A stretch of 64,000 nucleotides of DNA from Virgibacillus subterraneus (GTDB lineage Bacteria > Bacillota > Bacilli > Bacillales > Amphibacillaceae): assembly GCF_900110695.1 (NCBI RefSeq), contig NZ_FOEH01000002.1, forward strand, positions 496,001-560,000. Direction: 5' to 3'. The notes beneath the pieces are model-generated. The model was not told the origin of the DNA. It saw nothing but the letters and a program-made list of their open reading frames with translations, and did not search any database. Shown here piece after piece: positions 26,692 to 36,221 of the stretch (position 1 is the first letter of the stretch; every line of letters begins with the position of its first letter). A program made the translations under genes and the position numbers.

Positions 26692-26964
26692 ATGAAAAGT
26701 AGTTCTTTAGATAAATATACAATTTCCACGGTCATAGGGGTTTGCATTTACTTTCAACTGACTAAAACAATAAGTTACGCAAAGCAAATAATCCCTGTTA
26801 AGAATCAATTTATTTTGTCATCTAATAATAATGCAGAAATGATTCCCTTTTACTGGATGTTGACAATTGTTGGTGGGTGTATAGCTGTTACATTAACTTA
26901 TGTAAGTTGGAGAAAATATAAAGGTGAGAAAAAGAAACAAAGCGAAAGAGATTCAAACAGTTGA
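26692..26964 (+). CDS. ypjB: Shortened YpjB-like sporulation protein
   Basis: A 90-residue protein with an N-terminal hydrophobic signal-like segment (residues ~9-22) and one C-terminal membrane span followed by the basic tail YVSWRKYKGEKKKQ. The C-terminal span and tail, and the place right after ypjA, are those expected for YpjB, but Bacillus subtilis YpjB is about 264 residues; the extracytoplasmic middle appears deleted in frame. ATG 26692 follows GAGGTGAA at 26680-26687, so it may still be made. Either a reduced functional form or a decaying gene. Confidence 0.55.
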   Translation: MKSSSLDKYTISTVIGVCIYFQLTKTISYAKQIIPVKNQFILSSNNNAEMIPFYWMLTIVGGCIAVTLTYVSWRKYKGEKKKQSERDSNS

Positions 26965-26978
26965 CTATCTACCCTTTT

Positions 26979-27016
26979 TTGACTAAAATTGACCATAAGG
27001 TACTATATACTATAAT
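26979..27016 (+). promoter_or_regulatory. Overlapping sigma-A-like promoter elements before yugP-like gene
   Basis: Two phased pairs are possible: TTGACT (26979-26984)-16-TACTAT (27001-27006), and TTGACC (26989-26994)-16-TATAAT (27011-27016). The second would start almost at the ribosome site, so the first seems likelier. Confidence 0.5.
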
Positions 27017-27031
27017 GATGGAGGAATGAAC

Positions 27032-27718
27032 ATGTTAGGTGGCCTTGGTGGATATATAATATATATAGCATTGTTAATGATAATACCAATTTGGGCTCAG
27101 TCAAAGGTTAAAAAAACGTACAAAAAATATTCGAAAAAAGCGACTTCATCACAAATGACTGGTGCCGAAGTTGCACGTAAAATTTTAAATGATAACGGAA
27201 TATTTGATGTGAATATAGAGGTAACAAAAGGTGTTTTATCCGATCATTACGATCCTAGTAAAAAAGTGTTAAGACTTTCAAAAGATATATATTACGGACA
27301 ATCAATGGCATCATCTGCAATTGCCGCTCACGAAGTTGGTCACGCGATACAGGATGCACAAGATTATGCATTCTTGCGTTTTAGGCATGCATTGGTCCCT
27401 GCAGCAAGCATGGGTTCTAAAATGTCATTCTTTCTGATATTTGCTGGGATTATCTTCACAATGCCGAACATGCTGCTATTTGGAATCATTTTCATGTCTG
27501 CTGCAGTGTTATTCCAATTAGTTACATTGCCAGTTGAATTTGATGCTTCAAATAGAGCAATGGGGCAATTAGTTTCAACCGGAGTTATCCGAAATAATGA
27601 AGAACGTGAAACGAAAAAAGTTCTAAATGCTGCAGCATTAACATATGTAGCCGCTGCAATGGTGGCTCTGGCTGAACTTATCAGGTTTGTTCTAATTTAT
27701 GCTGCAAGCAGTGAATAA
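27032..27718 (+). CDS. yugP: Membrane zinc metallopeptidase, YugP family
   Basis: A 228-residue membrane protein. The zinc-binding HEVGH is at residues 100-104, with the rest of the family pattern: an N-terminal span, the VTKGVLSDHYDPSKKVLRLS block before the active site, further spans, and EFDASNRAM (third ligand region). It is not part of the Bacillus subtilis ypj gene order; here it sits between ypjB and the YitT gene as an extra gene. ATG 27032 has GGAGG 7 bases upstream; ATG 27026 is too close. Substrate unknown. Confidence 0.9.
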   Translation: MLGGLGGYIIYIALLMIIPIWAQSKVKKTYKKYSKKATSSQMTGAEVARKILNDNGIFDVNIEVTKGVLSDHYDPSKKVLRLSKDIYYGQSMASSAIAAHEVGHAIQDAQDYAFLRFRHALVPAASMGSKMSFFLIFAGIIFTMPNMLLFGIIFMSAAVLFQLVTLPVEFDASNRAMGQLVSTGVIRNNEERETKKVLNAAALTYVAAAMVALAELIRFVLIYAASSE

Positions 27719-27772
27719 ATTTAAATTATGTGGTCCAGTTCGTTTCAAACAATAAGAATATTAGAGCAAATT

Positions 27773-27808
27773 GAGCATTGAATTGCAGAGCAATTCAATG
27801 CTCTTTTT
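27773..27808 (+). terminator. Terminator after the yugP-like gene
   Basis: GAGCATTGAATTGC / CAATTCAATGCTC stem (13 pairs) around AGAG-type loop, then TTTTTAG. Confidence 0.85.
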
Positions 27809-27917
27809 AGTGTGCAACAGTAATTATTAATTTTGCTGGCTTTTCTATCGAGTCACTGAATTTGTCTAGCAAATAGGTGAACAAACAATTTTTTGACATC
27901 TTTCGATTTAAACCTGC

Positions 27918-28052
27918 TGAAAACTGAAAAATCACGTTGAAGACTGAATAAACACGAATGAATATTGAATACACCTGGATGGAAATTGATTAATCGTTCA
28001 AGGGTCTAACTAAGAACTGAATAATTACTGGGAAGACTGAACAGGAGTCTTC
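27918..28052. repeat. Degenerate 21-bp tandem repeat array
   Basis: Four adjacent units (27918-27937, 27938-27958, 27959-27979, 27980-28000), a 10-base break, then two more (28011-28031, 28032-28052). Consensus about TGAAGACTGAATAAACACGGA, with the ACTGAATAA core best kept. Units contain stops in all useful frames, so the array is not coding. Confidence 0.65.
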
Positions 28053-28189
28053 CATAGCTTTATGGCCAGTGACCTCCACAGCAGCCAGTGCATCGCTTCA
28101 CAACTATAATCGTTTCTCAGCATAAAAAAGTGGCATATTTTAAAAAATGTCTCTTTTTGTAAATATTTTGCCCGTTAACCATCCAGTTG

Positions 28190-28429
28190 ATATAAACTGC
28201 GACATAACGTGGAAAAAAATTTAAGTGCTATGACACCGCATACACTTCGTTTTCCACGGGCGGCTGGCAACCTCATCGTGCTGCGCCCACGGCTAAGAAG
28301 ACACTGTGAAAGCTTCAGCTTGAGCAGATGTCCGGAGCGGTGAAAGCGAGTATATTCCAGCTGCGTGGTCAGGGAGCCGCATTAAATACTACAAGACCGG
28401 TTACCCTTAGTCTGTGTCGCAGTTTATAT
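28190..28429. repeat. Family A MITE-like repeat, copy 3 (full length)
   Basis: Left end ATATAAACTGCGACA and right end TGTGTCGCAGTTTATAT form terminal inverted repeats of about 15 bases; total 240 bases. The interior is GC-richer than the surroundings, with a TTTCCACGGGCGGCTGGC...GCGCCCACGG hairpin and TTGAGCAGATGTCCGGAGCGG. No transposase. Similar GC-rich hairpin cassettes are scattered in many Bacillaceae genomes. Confidence 0.8.
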
Positions 28430-28446
28430 TCTTTGTGTAAATAAAC

Positions 28447-28466
28447 TTTTAGGAAGCATCCTAAAA
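28447..28466 (-). terminator. Possible terminator of ypjC
   Basis: TTTTAGGA-AGCA-TCCTAAAA hairpin, 8-bp stem, located 50 bases after the ypjC stop on the minus strand and followed there by GTTTATTT. Confidence 0.45.
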
Positions 28467-28517
28467 ATTAATTCTGCCACATTTTTACTTTGGCATTCGA
28501 TAATAATAATAGAAACA

Positions 28518-29390
28518 TTAGTCTTCAATTGGATTTTTATTTTCATCTAATGTAAATCCTTCACCAACTACATCATGAACAGAGCTCACTGCTACAAAGG
28601 CATGGGGATCTATTGCATTTATAATATTCTTTAACCGCACGATTTCATTCCTTCCGACTATACAATAAAGAACATCACGATTTTCACCGGTAAAGCTTCC
28701 TTTTCCAGATAATACCGTTACACCACGATCCATTTCTTTATTAATCTTTGTGGCAATATCTTTACTATGACTGGAAATTATTGTTGCGCCACGTGCTGAA
28801 TAAGCACCTTCCTGGATAAAATCGATTACTCGAGCTGCAATATATACAGCTACTAATGTGTACATGCCCTCAACCAATTCAAGAATGGTGAAGACGGATG
28901 TGGTAATAACAATAAAGTCGAAAAGAAACATTGTTTTCCCCATACTCCAGCCTGCATATTTATGGACTAACCTAGCGATGATATCCACACCGCCTGTTGT
29001 ACCTCCATAACGGAAGATAATACCTAATCCGACACCGATGAAGACTCCTGCAAAAAGTGCAGCAAGTGTCATATCTGACTGCAGGTATGTTGGAAAAGGG
29101 TTGATTTGAAAAATATACAAAAATACGGATACAGCAAATGTACCAATTATCGTATACAAAAATGTGTTGCGTCCTAGAAATTTCCATCCTATGAAAAAGA
29201 CAGGAATGTTAAGAACAATATTTGTAATAGCTGGATCCCATTCCCATAAAAAATAAAGGAGTAATGTAATACCAGTAAATCCGCCTTCTCCTAAGTTGTT
29301 TTGCATATTAAAGTGAACAATTCCAAATGAGAAAATGGCAGAACCCAGTAGAATAAATATAATATTTTTTATTTTTAGACTGAAAACCAT
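28518..29390 (-). CDS. ypjC: YitT-family membrane protein (YpjC)
   Basis: 290 residues from the chosen start, equal to Bacillus subtilis YpjC. Five or more membrane spans (DUF161) occupy the first ~200 residues, with FSFGIVHFNMQNNLGEGGFTGITLLL and RYGGTTGGVDIIARL motifs, followed by a soluble DUF2179 domain (ARGATIISSHSKDIATKI to the end). Minus-strand GGAGG lies 8 bases before ATG 29390; upstream frame to 29474 overlaps the opposite promoter region. In Bacillus subtilis the gene is co-oriented with its neighbours; here it is on the opposite strand to them. Transport role suspected but unproven. Confidence 0.88.
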   Translation of the reverse strand: MVFSLKIKNIIFILLGSAIFSFGIVHFNMQNNLGEGGFTGITLLLYFLWEWDPAITNIVLNIPVFFIGWKFLGRNTFLYTIIGTFAVSVFLYIFQINPFPTYLQSDMTLAALFAGVFIGVGLGIIFRYGGTTGGVDIIARLVHKYAGWSMGKTMFLFDFIVITTSVFTILELVEGMYTLVAVYIAARVIDFIQEGAYSARGATIISSHSKDIATKINKEMDRGVTVLSGKGSFTGENRDVLYCIVGRNEIVRLKNIINAIDPHAFVAVSSVHDVVGEGFTLDENKNPIED

Positions 29391-29569
29391 CCACATAACC
29401 TCCAATCCTTTTATACGTAACATTCTCTTAAATGACACTTTTATTATTATAGACAATTTACCAGCTAAGAACAATCAAATAAGAAATACTTATCAGATTA
29501 ATAATTTGTCAAATCAGGGCCTTTTAGCTAACATGAAAGGAGATTAAACAAGTTAGAGGAGTATTTTGT

Positions 29570-29908
29570 ATGACAGAAAACGGTAAATCATATAGCACTG
29601 ATGAAATTCAAGAAAGAGTCGATGCATATATTTCACAGTTCAAGGAAGGCTATTTTTCTCCATTAAGTCTTATGGCTAGATTAACTGAGGAATTAGGAGA
29701 AATGGCACGAGAGGTAAATCATTACTATGGTGAAAAGCCTAAAAAATCATCTGAGACACGGAAGAATATTGATGAAGAGCTTGGTGATATAATATTCGTT
29801 CTCACTTGTTTTGCAAATTCACTCGACATAGATATGTCGGAAGCCTTTGAATTATCTATAAACAAAATAGAAACAAGGGATAAAGATCGTTGGACACACA
29901 AAGGTTAA
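29570..29908 (+). CDS. ypjD: MazG-like nucleotide pyrophosphohydrolase (YpjD)
   Basis: 112-residue all-alpha NTP-PPase of the MazG superfamily. Metal-binding motifs: EELGEMAREVN (EExxE type) and, after a basic turn, DEELGDIIFVLTCFAN (ExxD). Probably hydrolyses non-canonical or excess (d)NTPs to monophosphates; substrate not deducible. It starts the ypjD-dapB-mgsA-bshA-cca-birA-pan gene train, as in Bacillus subtilis. Ribosome site GAGGAG about 10 bases before the ATG. Confidence 0.9.
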   Translation: MTENGKSYSTDEIQERVDAYISQFKEGYFSPLSLMARLTEELGEMAREVNHYYGEKPKKSSETRKNIDEELGDIIFVLTCFANSLDIDMSEAFELSINKIETRDKDRWTHKG

Positions 29909-29951
29909 TTAACTAACAAACACTAGTAGACATAACAGGAGGCATATAAAC

Positions 29952-30749
29952 ATGAGTATTAAAGTAATTATTGCCGGACCAAGAGGCAAAATGGGGTCTG
30001 AGGCTGTTAATATGGTAAACAATGAGGAATCATTTGAATTGGTTGCATGTCTTGACCGAAAAAATCATGGCAAAAAAGTAAAAGACATTGATAACCTTCC
30101 AGATCTGTACGTACCAATTTTTGAGGATCCCGAAGTATGTTTTCAGGAAGTGGCTGCAGACGTTTTAATTGATTTAACGGCACCGGATGCAGGGTTCTTA
30201 CATACAAAACTAGCATTACAATACAATATTCGACCAGTAGTTGGAACATCAGGATTTTCAGCTGAACAAATAAAGACCTTGTCTGATTTATCAGGTACAA
30301 ATAATATTGGTTGTATCATTGCACCTAACTTTGCTGTTGGTGCTGTACTGATGATGCAATTTGCTAAGACAGCCGCGAAATATTTACCAGATGTAGAGAT
30401 AATCGAGAAACACCATGATCAGAAACTAGACGCTCCATCAGGTTCGGCTGTTAAAACCGCAGACATGATTAAGGAAACAAGAGAGAGTAAGCAACAAGGA
30501 CATCCCGACGAACGTGAAATAATGAATGGTGCTAGAGGAGCAGAGACAGATGGGATTAGAATCCATAGTGTACGCCTGCCAGGGCTTGTTGCCCATCAAG
30601 AAGTGATTTATGGTGGTCCTGGTCAAACATTAACAATTAAACATGATTCCTATAACCGTCAATCTTTCATGGATGGGGTGAAATTATCTGTTAATGAAGT
30701 AATTAATTTAAATAAACTAGTCTATGGATTAGAAAAAATACTTGAGTAG
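29952..30749 (+). CDS. dapB: 4-hydroxy-tetrahydrodipicolinate reductase
   Basis: Reduces HTPA to tetrahydrodipicolinate, the branch leading to diaminopimelate, lysine and, in spores, dipicolinate. 265 residues. N-terminal nucleotide site GPRGKMG (9-15); catalytic block [19 protein letters not shown] with the HH pair; GTSGF and [19 protein letters not shown] are further family blocks. AGGAGG lies before the ATG. The next gene, mgsA, begins 10 bases after the stop. Confidence 0.97.
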   Translation: MSIKVIIAGPRGKMGSEAVNMVNNEESFELVACLDRKNHGKKVKDIDNLPDLYVPIFEDPEVCFQEVAADVLIDLTAPDAGFLHTKLALQYNIRPVVGTSGFSAEQIKTLSDLSGTNNIGCIIAPNFAVGAVLMMQFAKTAAKYLPDVEIIEKHHDQKLDAPSGSAVKTADMIKETRESKQQGHPDEREIMNGARGAETDGIRIHSVRLPGLVAHQEVIYGGPGQTLTIKHDSYNRQSFMDGVKLSVNEVINLNKLVYGLEKILE

Positions 30750-30759
30750 GGGGGATACA

Positions 30760-31182
30760 ATGAATATCGCATTAGTTGCACACGATAAAAAGAAACAAGA
30801 TATTATCAACTTTAGTATTGCATATAAACATGTCTTACAGAATCATAACTTATTTGCGACTGGAACTACTGGAACAAGAATAACTGAAGAGACTGGACTT
30901 GATATTCACCGGTTCCAGTCGGGTCCAATTGGAGGGGATCAGCAGATAGGTGCAAAGATTGCAAACAACGAGATGGATGTTGTTATTTTTTTCAGAGATC
31001 CATTAACAGCCCAGCCACACGAGCCAGACGTTAGCGCATTAATGCGCCTTTGTGATGTTCATTTAATTCCCCTTGCTACTAATTTAGCTGCAGCCGAAAT
31101 TGTGATACGAGCATTAGGAAGAGGTGACTTCGAGTGGCGTGAAATTGTCAAGCAAAATAGAAGTGAGGATATTGACAAATGA
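30760..31182 (+). CDS. mgsA: Methylglyoxal synthase
   Basis: Converts dihydroxyacetone phosphate to methylglyoxal and phosphate. 140 residues. [15 protein letters not shown] at the N-terminus, [10 protein letters not shown] (phosphate binding), and the catalytic [14 protein letters not shown] and [15 protein letters not shown] blocks are all present. ATG 30760 has AGTAGGGGGG upstream; the in-frame TTG at 30742 lies inside dapB. Overlaps bshA by 4 bases; in Bacillus subtilis bshB1 lies between these two genes but it is missing here. Confidence 0.96.
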   Translation: MNIALVAHDKKKQDIINFSIAYKHVLQNHNLFATGTTGTRITEETGLDIHRFQSGPIGGDQQIGAKIANNEMDVVIFFRDPLTAQPHEPDVSALMRLCDVHLIPLATNLAAAEIVIRALGRGDFEWREIVKQNRSEDIDK

Positions 31183-32306
31183 AAAAGATTGGAATAACTT
31201 GCTACCCGACAGTAGGTGGGTCAGGAATTATTGCTACCGAACTTGGAATGTTAATGGCAAAACAAGGAGATCAGATTCATTTTATAACATCCAGTCTACC
31301 GTTCCGATTGAATAGGGTACATCCCAATATCTATTACCATGAGGTTGAACTAAATCACTATCCAGTTTTTCAATATCCTCCATTTGATCTTGCTCTAGCA
31401 AATAAGATGGCTGAAGTGATTGATCAGGAAAAATTGGATATTCTTCACGTGCACTATGCAATGCCTCATGCCATATGTGCAATTCTGGCGAAAGATATTG
31501 CAAAGCATGATGTAAAAATTGTAACAACATTACATGGTACGGATATAACTGTTTTAGGGATTGATCATTCCCTCAAAAAAATGATCAGACATGGCATTGA
31601 GAAGTCTGATGCCGTTACAGCCGTATCAAATAGTTTGGTGAAACAAACTAAAGAAATGCTTGGTGTGGATAAGAATATCAATGTTATATATAATTTTGTT
31701 AACGAAGAAGAATATTTTAAAAACGAACCTCCTGGAATTAAGCAACAATATGGTATCGGACCCGATGAAAAAGTAATTATTCATATATCAAATTTCCGTA
31801 AAGTAAAAAGGGTAGAAGATGTAATTTATACATTCCACAAAATACAAAAAAATATTAAATCAAAATTAATTCTGGTCGGAGATGGACCTGAATATTCTGA
31901 GGTATATCATCTAGTTGGGAAATTAGGACTCACAAATCAAGTTCTTTTTCTAGGAAAACAAAAGAAAGTTAGTGACTTATTGTCTATTTCTGATTTGAAG
32001 TTGCTCATGTCAGAAAAGGAAAGTTTTGGTCTTGTTTTATTAGAAGCGATGTCCTGTGAGGTGCCGTGTATTGGAACAAATGTAGGTGGAATACCTGAGG
32101 TAATCGATCATAATAAAACTGGCTACATAATTGAGTTAGGTGATATTGATAAAGCTGCGGAATACGCAATTAATTTACTTGAAGATGAAACACTTTTAGA
32201 CCGTTTTTCCAAAGATGCATTAGCACATGCCAAAAATCATTTTTATTCGCATGATATTGTTCAGCAGTATACAGATTTATATGATGATATAATTAATAAA
32301 TTTTAA
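31179..32306 (+). CDS. bshA: N-acetyl-alpha-D-glucosaminyl L-malate synthase (bacillithiol synthesis)
   Basis: GT4-family glycosyltransferase that joins UDP-GlcNAc and L-malate, first step of bacillithiol synthesis. 375 residues. N-terminal [16 protein letters not shown] block, HVHYAMPHA and [12 protein letters not shown] in the first Rossmann domain, then the GT4 C-terminal signature [32 protein letters not shown], containing the [10 protein letters not shown] nucleotide-sugar site. ATGA overlap with mgsA implies coupling. BshB1 deacetylase is not adjacent; BshB2 or BshC must be encoded elsewhere if bacillithiol is made. Confidence 0.95.
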   Translation: MKKIGITCYPTVGGSGIIATELGMLMAKQGDQIHFITSSLPFRLNRVHPNIYYHEVELNHYPVFQYPPFDLALANKMAEVIDQEKLDILHVHYAMPHAICAILAKDIAKHDVKIVTTLHGTDITVLGIDHSLKKMIRHGIEKSDAVTAVSNSLVKQTKEMLGVDKNINVIYNFVNEEEYFKNEPPGIKQQYGIGPDEKVIIHISNFRKVKRVEDVIYTFHKIQKNIKSKLILVGDGPEYSEVYHLVGKLGLTNQVLFLGKQKKVSDLLSISDLKLLMSEKESFGLVLLEAMSCEVPCIGTNVGGIPEVIDHNKTGYIIELGDIDKAAEYAINLLEDETLLDRFSKDALAHAKNHFYSHDIVQQYTDLYDDIINKF

Positions 32307-32327
32307 ACAGAAATAATGGTGATTACA

Positions 32328-33530
32328 GTGTTATTTACCAAACCATTTATTGAGGCAATAGAGGTACTAAATCAGATTGAAAGTCATGCTTACGATGCAT
32401 ATTTTGTTGGTGGGTGTGTAAGGGATCTATTACTCAAACGCGAAATAGGTGATATTGATATAGCAACTTCTGCACCTCCAAGTGTAATCCAGCAGATTTT
32501 TAATAAGGTCATTCCAGTCGGATTGGAGCATGGCACTGTAATTGTGCGTCATAGACATCAGTCATACGAAGTCACTACTTTCCGCGTTGAAGGAAGCTAT
32601 TCGGACCAAAGACATCCTGACACGGTTGAATTTATTCAAACGATTGATCAGGATCTAAAACGCCGTGATTTTACAATTAATGCACTCGCTATGGATAAAC
32701 AAGGCAACGTTATTGATTTGTTCGATGGGAGAAGCGATATTGAAAACAAAATAATTCAGACAGTTGGTAATGGTTATGATCGATTTATGGAAGATCCTTT
32801 ACGTATCATACGCGCGCTACGATTTTCCAGTCAACTGGGTTTTTCCATCAGCCCCAATACTATAAATGATATGAAGTTAGTTAAAAGTGAAATCGAAAAC
32901 ATTGCTGTTGAGCGAATAAATAATGAAATGACTAAATTATTTGCTGGGGATTATATTGAAATTGGTCTTAACTATTTAACAGATACAGAGGTGTATCAAC
33001 ATTTACCAATCATGAATGACCACCCACATATCATCGAACTTCTTCCGAAGAACATGCAAGCTATACGATCATTTGGAGGAGTTATTGCACTTTTTCATTT
33101 TTTAGCTCCGACAATAAGTATAAAGAAATGGGTTAATGAATGGAAATGCTCAAATAATGTTAAAAATGAAGCCCTAATTTTGAATGATGCTTTATTGCAT
33201 TATAAAAATTGCGGGTTGGATCGCTTATTGGTATATTGTTTACCAAGAAATTATTACCAGGTTTTTTCAGAATTAGTAAATATGCTCTTTAATCAAATTA
33301 TATTAATAGATGAAATGGAGCTAATAGACAATAGGCTACCGATAAAGTCAAAAAAAGACCTGGCAATTACCGGTGATGATGTGCGCGAATTGTTCCCTCA
33401 ATTAAAGAGCGGACCATGGATTCGAAATACATTAGCAGCAGTTGAACATGAAGTTTTATCAGGGAAGTTAAAGAATAATAAAATGGATTTAAAGGATTGG
33501 ATAAAATGGAATCCACACGTAATAGATTAA
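32328..33530 (+). CDS. cca: CCA-adding tRNA nucleotidyltransferase
   Basis: Adds or repairs the 3' CCA of tRNA. Class II poly(A) polymerase fold: GGCVRDLLL with the DIDIATSAPP carboxylates, RRDFTINALAMD, and EDPLRIIRALRFSSQLGF. 400 residues from GTG 32328. I prefer that GTG because a TGGTGA stretch precedes it and its N-terminus aligns better with family starts; ATG 32316 would add four residues. It overlaps birA by 25 bases. The cca-birA pair is as in Bacillus subtilis. Confidence 0.95.
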   Translation: MLFTKPFIEAIEVLNQIESHAYDAYFVGGCVRDLLLKREIGDIDIATSAPPSVIQQIFNKVIPVGLEHGTVIVRHRHQSYEVTTFRVEGSYSDQRHPDTVEFIQTIDQDLKRRDFTINALAMDKQGNVIDLFDGRSDIENKIIQTVGNGYDRFMEDPLRIIRALRFSSQLGFSISPNTINDMKLVKSEIENIAVERINNEMTKLFAGDYIEIGLNYLTDTEVYQHLPIMNDHPHIIELLPKNMQAIRSFGGVIALFHFLAPTISIKKWVNEWKCSNNVKNEALILNDALLHYKNCGLDRLLVYCLPRNYYQVFSELVNMLFNQIILIDEMELIDNRLPIKSKKDLAITGDDVRELFPQLKSGPWIRNTLAAVEHEVLSGKLKNNKMDLKDWIKWNPHVID

Positions 33531-34510
33531 TCGAATTATTAGAAACCAGCGACAAACAGTTTGTATCTGGACAGCTATTATCCGAAAAACTAAAGATATC
33601 CCGAAGTGCCATCTGGAAACATATGAAAGAGCTTGAAAAAGATGGATACCATGTAGAAGGAGTCTCTAGAAAAGGATATCGGATTGTAAAATTCCCGGAT
33701 AAAGTGAGTGAAAACACAATTCAATGGGGCTTAAGAACCGACTGGCTTGGGAAAAAGATAATTCACAAGACATCAACAAAAACAACCCAGCAGATTGCCC
33801 ACCAAGCTGCACAAGACAATGCTGAACATGGTACAATTATCATAGCAGATGAACAAACGAAGGGAAAAGGAAGAATGAATCGCCAATGGCAATCCACAAA
33901 AGGGAAAGGAATTTGGATGAGTATCATCCTTAGACCAGATTTTCTTCCTGTAATGGCACCACAATTAACCCTTTTATCTGCAACTGTACTTGCCGATGCA
34001 ATTGCAGAGCATACTGCATTAACACCAAAGATTAAATGGCCAAATGATATATTAATCAACGAAAAAAAAACAGCAGGCATCTTAACGGAAATGCAGGCAG
34101 AACAAGATCAAATTCAATATGTCGTAATTGGGATAGGAATAAATGTTAATCAAATAACAGAAGATTTCGATAAGGATATACAAGATAAAGCAACTTCTCT
34201 TCAAATACAAACCGGACATCAATGGAATATAAAAGATTTTATCCAGCATGTCCTTCAATCATTTGAAAATTCATATGACTCTTTCATGCAGAATGGGTTT
34301 CCTGATGTAAAATATAAATGGGAAAGCTATGGTTATCGAATTGGCGAGTACATCAAAATAAAGACGTTACATAAAGAATGGAAAGCTAAATTTCTAGGAA
34401 TAGCTGAAGATGGAGCCTTACTAACAAAAACAGATAACGATGAAATCAAAAAAATATATTCAGGGGAAATCGAATGGTTTATGAGAGGAGAAGACAATAA
34501 TGCTCAGTAG
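33506..34510 (+). CDS. birA: Biotin-protein ligase / biotin operon repressor
   Basis: Bifunctional protein that biotinylates acetyl-CoA and pyruvate carboxylases and represses biotin genes. 334 residues. N-terminal winged helix (about residues 18-60, [24 protein letters not shown]) followed by the ligase domain with GKGRMNRQW (biotinyl-AMP loop), KWPNDILI and the GIGINVN block. A C-terminal SH3-like part completes it. AAAGGA at 33491-33496 precedes ATG 33506, inside cca. The presence of the helix-turn-helix domain indicates the regulatory form. Confidence 0.95.
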   Translation: MESTRNRLIELLETSDKQFVSGQLLSEKLKISRSAIWKHMKELEKDGYHVEGVSRKGYRIVKFPDKVSENTIQWGLRTDWLGKKIIHKTSTKTTQQIAHQAAQDNAEHGTIIIADEQTKGKGRMNRQWQSTKGKGIWMSIILRPDFLPVMAPQLTLLSATVLADAIAEHTALTPKIKWPNDILINEKKTAGILTEMQAEQDQIQYVVIGIGINVNQITEDFDKDIQDKATSLQIQTGHQWNIKDFIQHVLQSFENSYDSFMQNGFPDVKYKWESYGYRIGEYIKIKTLHKEWKAKFLGIAEDGALLTKTDNDEIKKIYSGEIEWFMRGEDNNAQ

Positions 34511-35339
34511 AATGGATTTGCAAAAAATGAAACGGGAAGATGAACAGATAACGATGATTACTGCATATGACTATCCTTCTGCAAAGCTTGCTGAAGAAGC
34601 TGGAATTGATATGATCCTGGTCGGTGATTCGTTAGGAATGGTTATGTTAGGATACGATTCCACAGTGAAAGTCACAGTACAAGACATGATTCATCATGCA
34701 AAAGCGGTAAAGCGTGGAGCTAAAAATACATTTATTGTAGTTGATATGCCCTTTATGTCTTATCATGTTTCATTAGAAGCATCTTTATTAAATGCGCAGC
34801 AAATCTTTCAAGAAACAGACGCACAGGCTGTCAAAGTTGAAGGAGCATCAGAAGAAGTTCTATTACTCGTACAACGTCTAACAGATGCTGGTATCCCAGT
34901 TGTTGCACATTTAGGTCTAACACCTCAATCCGTAAATGTATTAGGTGGCTATAAAGTACAAGGAAAGGATAAAAATACTGGTGCAAAATTGCTTAATGAT
35001 GCAAAGCGATTAGTTGCCCATGGTGCTATTTCCTTAGTATTGGAGTGTGTGCCAAAAGAGCTTGCTGAAATTGTAACAAATTCAGTTTCAATACCTACAA
35101 TCGGAATTGGTGCTGGTGTGGAATGCGATGGACAGGTTCTCGTCTATCACGATATTTTAAAGTATGGAGTGGATCGTTTACCGAAATTCGTAAAACCATA
35201 TGCCGATTTAAATAAAGTCGGTAAACAAGCTATCGAATCTTATATATCAAATGTCAAGGACAGAACATTTCCATTAGATGAACATTCATTTAAGATTAAA
35301 AATAAAGATTTATTACCAAACAATTCAGAAGGTAGATAA
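34500..35339 (+). CDS. panB: 3-methyl-2-oxobutanoate hydroxymethyltransferase
   Basis: Makes ketopantoate from alpha-ketoisovalerate and methylene-THF, first committed step of pantothenate and CoA synthesis. 279 residues; [35 protein letters not shown] is the metal and substrate site region, then [19 protein letters not shown] and IGIGAG. AGGAG at 34486-34490 precedes ATG 34500, which overlaps birA by 11 bases. First gene of panB-panC-panD. The methylene-THF it uses depends on C1 metabolism, to which fhs (60.4 kb) also contributes. Confidence 0.97.
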   Translation: MLSRMDLQKMKREDEQITMITAYDYPSAKLAEEAGIDMILVGDSLGMVMLGYDSTVKVTVQDMIHHAKAVKRGAKNTFIVVDMPFMSYHVSLEASLLNAQQIFQETDAQAVKVEGASEEVLLLVQRLTDAGIPVVAHLGLTPQSVNVLGGYKVQGKDKNTGAKLLNDAKRLVAHGAISLVLECVPKELAEIVTNSVSIPTIGIGAGVECDGQVLVYHDILKYGVDRLPKFVKPYADLNKVGKQAIESYISNVKDRTFPLDEHSFKIKNKDLLPNNSEGR

Positions 35340-35340
35340 T

Positions 35341-36210
35341 ATGAAAATAATACGTTCAACAACTGTAATGCAGGAAAAAATGATCAAAATATCCAAATCT
35401 GAAAGCATAGGATTTGTTCCAACCATGGGATATTTTCATGAAGGACATTTAGCATTAATGAAGCAGGCAGCGGAAGATAATGATGTTGTCGTTACAAGTA
35501 TTTTTGTGAACCCTTTGCAATTTGGGCCAAATGAAGATTATGAGCAATATCCTCGTGATGAGGAACAAGATATCCGGCTTGCAGAACAAGCAGGAGTAGA
35601 TATATTGTTTATTCCAAGTGTTAAGGATATGTACCCAACCAAAATGAACATAACATTATCGGTTGAAGAGAGAGCGAATGTTCTATGTGGGCGATCACGT
35701 CCAGGCCATTTTGAAGGAGTCATAACTGTCTTAACCAAGTTATTTAATATAATACGTCCGAATAATACATATTTTGGTTTGAAGGATGCTCAGCAAGTGG
35801 CAGTTGTCGACGCGCTTATAAATGATTTGAATTTTCCTATTCAACTTATTGCATTACCAACTATCCGTGAGCATGATGGATTGGCAAAGAGCAGTAGAAA
35901 CGTGAATTTAGCCAATGACGAAAGAAGTCAGGCAGTTTGGCTCACGAAAGCATTAGAGCATGGTCACCAACTAGTGGTTGACGGAGAGCAAAATCCTGCT
36001 ATTATTGTAAAAGAGGTAATTGATGTAATAAACAGAGAAACCTCTGGTACTGTCGATTATGTCGAGATGCTGAGTTATCCAGATTTGCAATCAGTCTCCA
36101 CCATTAAAAATAATGTTGTTTTAGCAGTTGCAGTACAATTTAAACGCGCAAGATTGATTGACAATATTATTTTTAATGAAAATGGAAAGCTGATAAGGCA
36201 ATTTTACTAG
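35341..36210 (+). CDS. panC: Pantoate-beta-alanine ligase
   Basis: ATP-dependent joining of pantoate and beta-alanine. 289 residues; the adenylate-forming signature [15 protein letters not shown] near residue 25 (HxGH type), [38 protein letters not shown] and YFGLKDAQQ are clear. ATG 35341 starts 1 base after the panB stop, with an AGAAGG site in the panB end; the frame opens earlier at 35278 but that is within panB. Confidence 0.97.
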   Translation: MKIIRSTTVMQEKMIKISKSESIGFVPTMGYFHEGHLALMKQAAEDNDVVVTSIFVNPLQFGPNEDYEQYPRDEEQDIRLAEQAGVDILFIPSVKDMYPTKMNITLSVEERANVLCGRSRPGHFEGVITVLTKLFNIIRPNNTYFGLKDAQQVAVVDALINDLNFPIQLIALPTIREHDGLAKSSRNVNLANDERSQAVWLTKALEHGHQLVVDGEQNPAIIVKEVIDVINRETSGTVDYVEMLSYPDLQSVSTIKNNVVLAVAVQFKRARLIDNIIFNENGKLIRQFY

Positions 36211-36221
36211 GGGGCAGTTAC

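Larger units (their letters stand above)
27719..28517. other. 0.8 kb gene-free region rich in repeats
   Basis: Longest gap in the window. In order: terminator of the yugP-like gene (27773-27808), AT-rich spacer, 21-bp tandem array (27918-28052), a segment with paired GCCAGTG words (28070-28110), family A copy 3 (28190-28429), and a terminator-like hairpin for the minus-strand ypjC (28447-28466). No supported protein-coding frame on either strand. Confidence 0.7.

Noticed and set aside
27918-28052. CRISPR array
   Set aside because: Units are adjacent and degenerate with no spacers, and no cas genes are present in the window.
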